Shown here: positions 6,212-8,725 of the stretch, in pieces | Numbering within the stretch: the first letter of the stretch is position 1 | Layout of the letters: each line of letters begins with the position of its first letter | DNA from: Deltaproteobacteria bacterium | GTDB taxonomy: Bacteria; Myxococcota_A; UBA9160; SZUA-336 | Assembly (NCBI GenBank): GCA_030665705.1 | Contig: DAOUZG010000059.1 | Span: 1 to 8,725 of the forward strand | DNA: 8,725 nucleotides | Direction of reading: 5' to 3' | Notes under the pieces: model-generated | Told to the model about the DNA's origin: nothing | The model's database searches: none | The model's input: the letters and a program-made list of their open reading frames with translations, nothing else | Program-made: the position numbers and the translations under genes

Positions 6212-6760
6212 ATGGCCCGTCTACCCTACGTCGAACCGGAGAAGGCTTCCGAGGAGGTCCAGAAGCTGCTCGAGCGGTTGGCTCCTCTTCGGATCTACCG
6301 AATGGTGGCTCACGCCGAGACGGCGTTTCGCGGGTTTCTACGACTCGGCAACGCGATCCTCGCACGCCAGAAGCTTGCGCCCCGGCTTCGTGAGCTCGCC
6401 ATCCTCCGCATCGCGAGCCTTTCCCGCGCGAATTACGAGTGGGTCCAGCACGTTGCCATTGCTCGCGGGGCCGGCGTAAGGGAGGAGCAGATCGAGGCGC
6501 TCGAGCGAGGGGAGGTAAACGGCACCGTCTTCGACGAGGAGGAGCAGGCCGTACTGAGGTTCACGACCGAGCTCACCGCGCAGGCCCGGGCCTCCGACGA
6601 GGTGTTCCAGGAAGTGGCCCGTCGGTTTAGCCCCCGCGAGATCGTCGAGCTGGTGCTGGCCATCGGCTACTACATGATGGTCGCCCGGCTACTCGAGACG
6701 ACTGCCGTAGACCTCGACCCCCCTGCGACGGGTGAGTTTGTTCGCAGCTTGAGACCGTGA
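6212..6760 (+). CDS. Carboxymuconolactone decarboxylase (CMD)-family protein
   Basis: This 182-residue helical protein has the CMD-family core LAPRLRELAILRIASLSRANY (55-75), followed by EWVQHVAIARGAGVREEQIEAL (76-97). The second conserved stretch is IVELVLAIGYYMMVARLLE (144-162). The AhpD-type CxxC redox pair is absent: the corresponding segment is YEWVQHV, as in the decarboxylase-like branch, with His80 the likely family histidine. An alkylhydroperoxidase role is therefore unlikely. A lactone decarboxylase or another small-molecule role is possible but not demonstrable. It is longer than classical PcaC (about 130 residues), with an N-terminal helical extension. ATG 6212 has GGGAGG nine bases upstream. 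The open frame continues far upstream to 5786 but crosses the neighbour's promoter and coding DNA, so the longer start is rejected. An alpha/beta hydrolase gene follows 13 nt downstream. Confidence 0.88.
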   Translation: MARLPYVEPEKASEEVQKLLERLAPLRIYRMVAHAETAFRGFLRLGNAILARQKLAPRLRELAILRIASLSRANYEWVQHVAIARGAGVREEQIEALERGEVNGTVFDEEEQAVLRFTTELTAQARASDEVFQEVARRFSPREIVELVLAIGYYMMVARLLETTAVDLDPPATGEFVRSLRP

Positions 6761-6773
6761 GGACGAGGCGCCC

Positions 6774-7646
6774 ATGACCGGAGCGTTCTCCCGACACGAC
6801 CTGGTGACCCCGGGAGGGGTTCGACTCGCGACGCTGCGGTGGCCCGGCTCCGGCCCGCCCCTCTACCTGATGCACGCCACGGGCTTCTGCGCCGCCATGT
6901 GGGACCCGGTCGCTCGCGCTCTCCTGGACGTGACCACCCCAGCTGCGATGGACGCGCGTGGGCATGGAGCCAGCGACCATCCGGACACCGAATATCCGTG
7001 GTCGCTCTTTGCGGAGGACCTGCTCCACTGGATCCGAGAGGAAGGAGATACGCGGGTGTTGGCGATCGGTCACTCGAGCGGAGCGACCGCAGTCGCGCTC
7101 GCGGCGGCGGAGGAGCCAGAGCGGTTCGCGGCGCTCCTGCTCGTCGACCCGGTCCTGCTGCGCCCGCCGGAGGAGCGCGATGACGACGAGCGGCAGGGGG
7201 GGTTCGGGCTCGCGGAGCGCACGAAGCGACGTCGTGGGGTCTTTCCGTCGAAAGAAGCGGTCCGTGAGACCTACGCCTCGCGCTTCCCGTTCTCGGGTTT
7301 TGACCCCGAGGTGTTCGAGCTCTACCTCGAGCACGCACTCCATGAGCAGGAGGACGGATCGGTGAGGTTGGCGTGTCCGCCCGAGATCGAGCGCCGCGTC
7401 TACCTCGGGACCGCGGCGGTGGATCCGTGGTCCCAGTTCCCGAAGATCCGGACTCCAACTCGGATTCTGATCCCCCAGCTCACGGGGATCCGAGCCGAGC
7501 TGCAGGAGCGGCTGGCGACGACGCTCTCCCACGCGGAGATCGTCCGCGTCCCGGGCACGCACTTCGTGGCGCTCGAGCAACCGGACCTCGTGGCCACCCA
7601 CGCACGGTCGTTCTTCGACGCGATCGGGCAGTCACCCCGGCCTTAG
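6774..7646 (+). CDS. Alpha/beta-hydrolase fold protein
   Basis: This 290-residue hydrolase acts on an unknown ester, lactone or related bond, probably in the cytosol as no signal peptide is seen. The oxyanion-loop motif is HATGF (34-38), DARGHGASD (60-68) follows strand 4, and the nucleophile elbow is GHSSG with Ser101 in its centre. The catalytic histidine is His263 in GTHF. The usual acid after strand 7 is missing (ILIPQLTGIRAEL, 231-243), so Asp125 in LLVDPV after strand 6 is the probable replacement. The cap between about 130 and 215 is charged. ATG 6774 has GAGG at five bases, and the gene lies 13 nt behind the CMD gene, so the two are very likely one transcript. Pairing a CMD protein with an alpha/beta hydrolase recalls the PcaC/PcaD chemistry of the beta-ketoadipate route, but neither sequence is specific enough to claim that. 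Confidence 0.9.
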   Translation: MTGAFSRHDLVTPGGVRLATLRWPGSGPPLYLMHATGFCAAMWDPVARALLDVTTPAAMDARGHGASDHPDTEYPWSLFAEDLLHWIREEGDTRVLAIGHSSGATAVALAAAEEPERFAALLLVDPVLLRPPEERDDDERQGGFGLAERTKRRRGVFPSKEAVRETYASRFPFSGFDPEVFELYLEHALHEQEDGSVRLACPPEIERRVYLGTAAVDPWSQFPKIRTPTRILIPQLTGIRAELQERLATTLSHAEIVRVPGTHFVALEQPDLVATHARSFFDAIGQSPRP

Positions 7647-7655
7647 CTCGCACTT

Positions 7656-7682
7656 CTCGCCGGGTTCGCCATCCCCGCCGAG
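7656..7682. terminator. Candidate bidirectional terminator hairpin
   Basis: CTCGCCGGG (7656-7664) and CCCGCCGAG (7674-7682) pair over eight of nine positions around a 9-nt loop. The hairpin fills most of the 38-bp gap between two convergent genes, where a shared terminator is expected. There is no T-run on either strand, so intrinsic termination would be weak or factor-assisted. Confidence 0.35.
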
Positions 7683-7684
7683 CG

Positions 7685-8521
7685 TCAGCGCGCTCGCGTA
7701 TCGAGCAGCCAGCTTCGGTAGTAAGAACAGGCCTCGAAACCGAGCCGCTCGTAGACGCGTCGGGCGGCTCGGTTCGCCTCGTCGCAGAAGAGGCTCACCG
7801 CCGGACGCCGCTCGAGGAGCTGGCGCGCCATCGCGGCGACTCCGGTCGTGGCAAGACCCCGGTTTCGCTCCTCCGCAACCGTGAAGACGCCGCCGATCTG
7901 CACGACCCGCTCGTTCTCCGGGCCGACGTGGACCTGGAAGACGATCCGCCCGCTGTCCCGCAGGATCCACCAGCGCCGCTCCCTCACGTCGTGCCTGTGC
8001 CGCTCGCGAAACAGGTGCGGATCCGCTGCGAATCGGTCGTCGCGTAGGTCCTCGCGGTACTGTTCCGCGCTGTTGGCGACGACCTCGTCGAGATCCTGCT
8101 CACGTGCGGGCACGAGCTTCACCCGCCGGCTCGAAACCCGGAGGCTCTCGCGAACCACCCGATAGACCGGCTCCCGCCGCTCCCAGACGAGCGGAGCTGC
8201 CGACGGTGCGTACGCCTGCCAGAACGGAGTCGTGAAGTCTTCAGCTCCGACGATATAACGCGGCTGGACGGGTGCCTGCGCGGCCCCCTCGCTCAGAGCC
8301 GCACACGACTCCGACCCGACCCCGGCCAGAGCGGTGCCCCCGCTCGAACCGATCAGCAGAATCCCCTCCAGAGACTCGCCGGAGAAGTAGCCCATGAACC
8401 CGGGGAGCACCCCGAGCCCTCCCGAGCGCACGACGTGCTCGAGGAAGACGTTGTGGAACGGGCGAAGACGAAGCAGTTGCAGCGCCGCGCCCCGGGCGGC
8501 TGGCGTGAGCGCACGGATCAT
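7685..8521 (-). CDS. GNAT-family N-acetyltransferase with an extra N-terminal domain
   Basis: This 278-residue protein has two parts. The C-terminal GNAT domain (about 133-270) shows acetyl-CoA motif A, GGVFTVAEERNRGLATTG (210-227), with the R-x-x-G-x-A loop at 219-224, followed by SLFCDEANRAARRVYERLGF (243-262), where Asn250 and Tyr257 fit motif B and the usual tyrosine. The N-terminal part (about 1-110), with RPFHNVFLEHVVRSGGL (20-36), a GYFSGESLEGILLIG segment (44-58) and RYIVGAEDFTTPFWQAY (88-104), resembles the DUF4081-type domain that precedes GNAT in some actinobacterial proteins; that match is from memory. The substrate is unknown. ATG 8521 gives a family-like N-terminus, but no strong ribosome-binding site is visible. 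An in-frame ATG at 8578 adds 19 arginine- and proline-rich residues and overlaps the divergent promoter candidate, so it is less likely. Confidence 0.85.
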   Translation of the reverse strand: MIRALTPAARGAALQLLRLRPFHNVFLEHVVRSGGLGVLPGFMGYFSGESLEGILLIGSSGGTALAGVGSESCAALSEGAAQAPVQPRYIVGAEDFTTPFWQAYAPSAAPLVWERREPVYRVVRESLRVSSRRVKLVPAREQDLDEVVANSAEQYREDLRDDRFAADPHLFRERHRHDVRERRWWILRDSGRIVFQVHVGPENERVVQIGGVFTVAEERNRGLATTGVAAMARQLLERRPAVSLFCDEANRAARRVYERLGFEACSYYRSWLLDTRAR

Positions 8522-8551
8522 CCCGGGAGGGTAGCAGCGATGCAGGCGCCG

Positions 8552-8583
8552 TTGACATCGGCTCGGCGCACCGGGCATATATC
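8552..8583 (+). promoter_or_regulatory. Candidate sigma-70-like promoter for the right-edge gene
   Basis: A perfect TTGACA (8552-8557), rare in such GC-rich DNA, is followed by TATATC (8578-8583) after a 20-bp spacer, or by CATATA (8576-8581) after 18 bp. It points away from the GNAT gene into the plus-strand frame starting near 8590. The long spacer weakens the call. Confidence 0.4.
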
Positions 8584-8589
8584 GAGGGA

Positions 8590-8725
8590 GTGGGGATCCG
8601 GGGCGTCGTCGAGGTGCCCGTGCTCCCCGCGGAGACTCGGCGGGCGGTCCCGGCGCGCGCGAGTGCCTGGGCGTTGGGCTTCGGCGTTCTGATCGCGGCG
8701 CTCGTCTACTACCAGGTCTGGATTC
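8590..8725 (+). CDS. N-terminal fragment of a putative membrane protein (runs off the window)
   Basis: A GTG at 8590 opens a frame that continues to the window end (45 complete codons). The peptide has a polar start (GIRGVVEVPVLPAETRRAV) and a strongly hydrophobic stretch, AWALGFGVLIAALVYYQVWI (26-45), that looks like a transmembrane helix following basic residues. Third codon positions are strongly G/C-biased, as in the real genes nearby. GAGGGA directly before the GTG is too close to be a normal ribosome-binding site, and the promoter candidate just upstream would place the transcript start almost at the GTG. The frame stays open upstream, so the exact start is uncertain. The family cannot be named from this fragment. 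Confidence 0.5.
   Translation, partial: MGIRGVVEVPVLPAETRRAVPARASAWALGFGVLIAALVYYQVWI

Noticed and set aside
6627..7601. 324-codon minus-strand frame opposite the alpha/beta hydrolase
   Set aside because: The plus strand carries a full hydrolase with nucleophile elbow and histidine motifs; the antisense product has shadow composition.
8435..8692. 85-codon plus-strand frame over the GNAT start and right edge
   Set aside because: Much of it is antisense to the GNAT gene, it lacks a domain, and it ends in a stop, whereas the frame from 8590 encodes a plausible membrane segment.

Overview
The window is GC-rich, roughly two-thirds G+C by eye, and densely coded. Third codon positions are strongly G/C-biased, and GTG is a plausible start in places. 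Nothing in it fixes the taxon. The gene styles (heteromeric FadE-type acyl-CoA dehydrogenases, a flavin oxidoreductase of the nitronate monooxygenase superfamily, TetR control of fatty-acid or sterol-like catabolism) suit an aerobic GC-rich lineage such as Actinomycetota, Myxococcota, Binatota or another former deltaproteobacterial group. That placement is inference with low confidence. I see no RNA genes, IS elements, CRISPR arrays or phage genes.

Region 1 (about 138-4950, minus strand) is a compact catabolic operon. In transcription order it holds a crotonase/enoyl-CoA hydratase (4815-4042), a TetR regulator (4057-3398), a large acyl-CoA dehydrogenase subunit (3408-2197), a small acyl-CoA dehydrogenase subunit (2197-1100) and a nitronate monooxygenase-like FMN protein (1103-138). 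Every junction overlaps, by 16, 11, 1 and 4 nt in that order, so translational coupling is likely. The two dehydrogenases carry complementary halves of the usual motif set, as in obligate alpha2beta2 heteromers such as mycobacterial ChsE/FadE pairs. A perfect inverted repeat (TGGTCA-AA-TGACCA, 4877-4890) lies 62 nt before the first start codon and is the best candidate operator for the embedded TetR protein. Together the genes suggest regulated alpha,beta-oxidation of an acyl-CoA, possibly bulky or cyclic, followed by hydration and a flavin-dependent step. The substrate cannot be read from the sequence.

Region 2 (4996-5946, minus strand) encodes a putatively exported protein of unknown function with degenerate beta-rich repeats. 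It is divergent from region 3 across a 265-bp gap with candidate promoters in both directions.

Region 3 (6212-7646, plus strand) is a two-gene unit: a carboxymuconolactone-decarboxylase-family protein and an alpha/beta hydrolase 13 nt downstream. It ends facing a GNAT-family gene on the minus strand (8521-7685), with an imperfect hairpin filling most of the 38-bp gap. At the right edge a plus-strand gene probably begins (GTG at about 8590), encoding a protein with an N-terminal membrane segment. A TTGACA-containing promoter candidate sits immediately before it.
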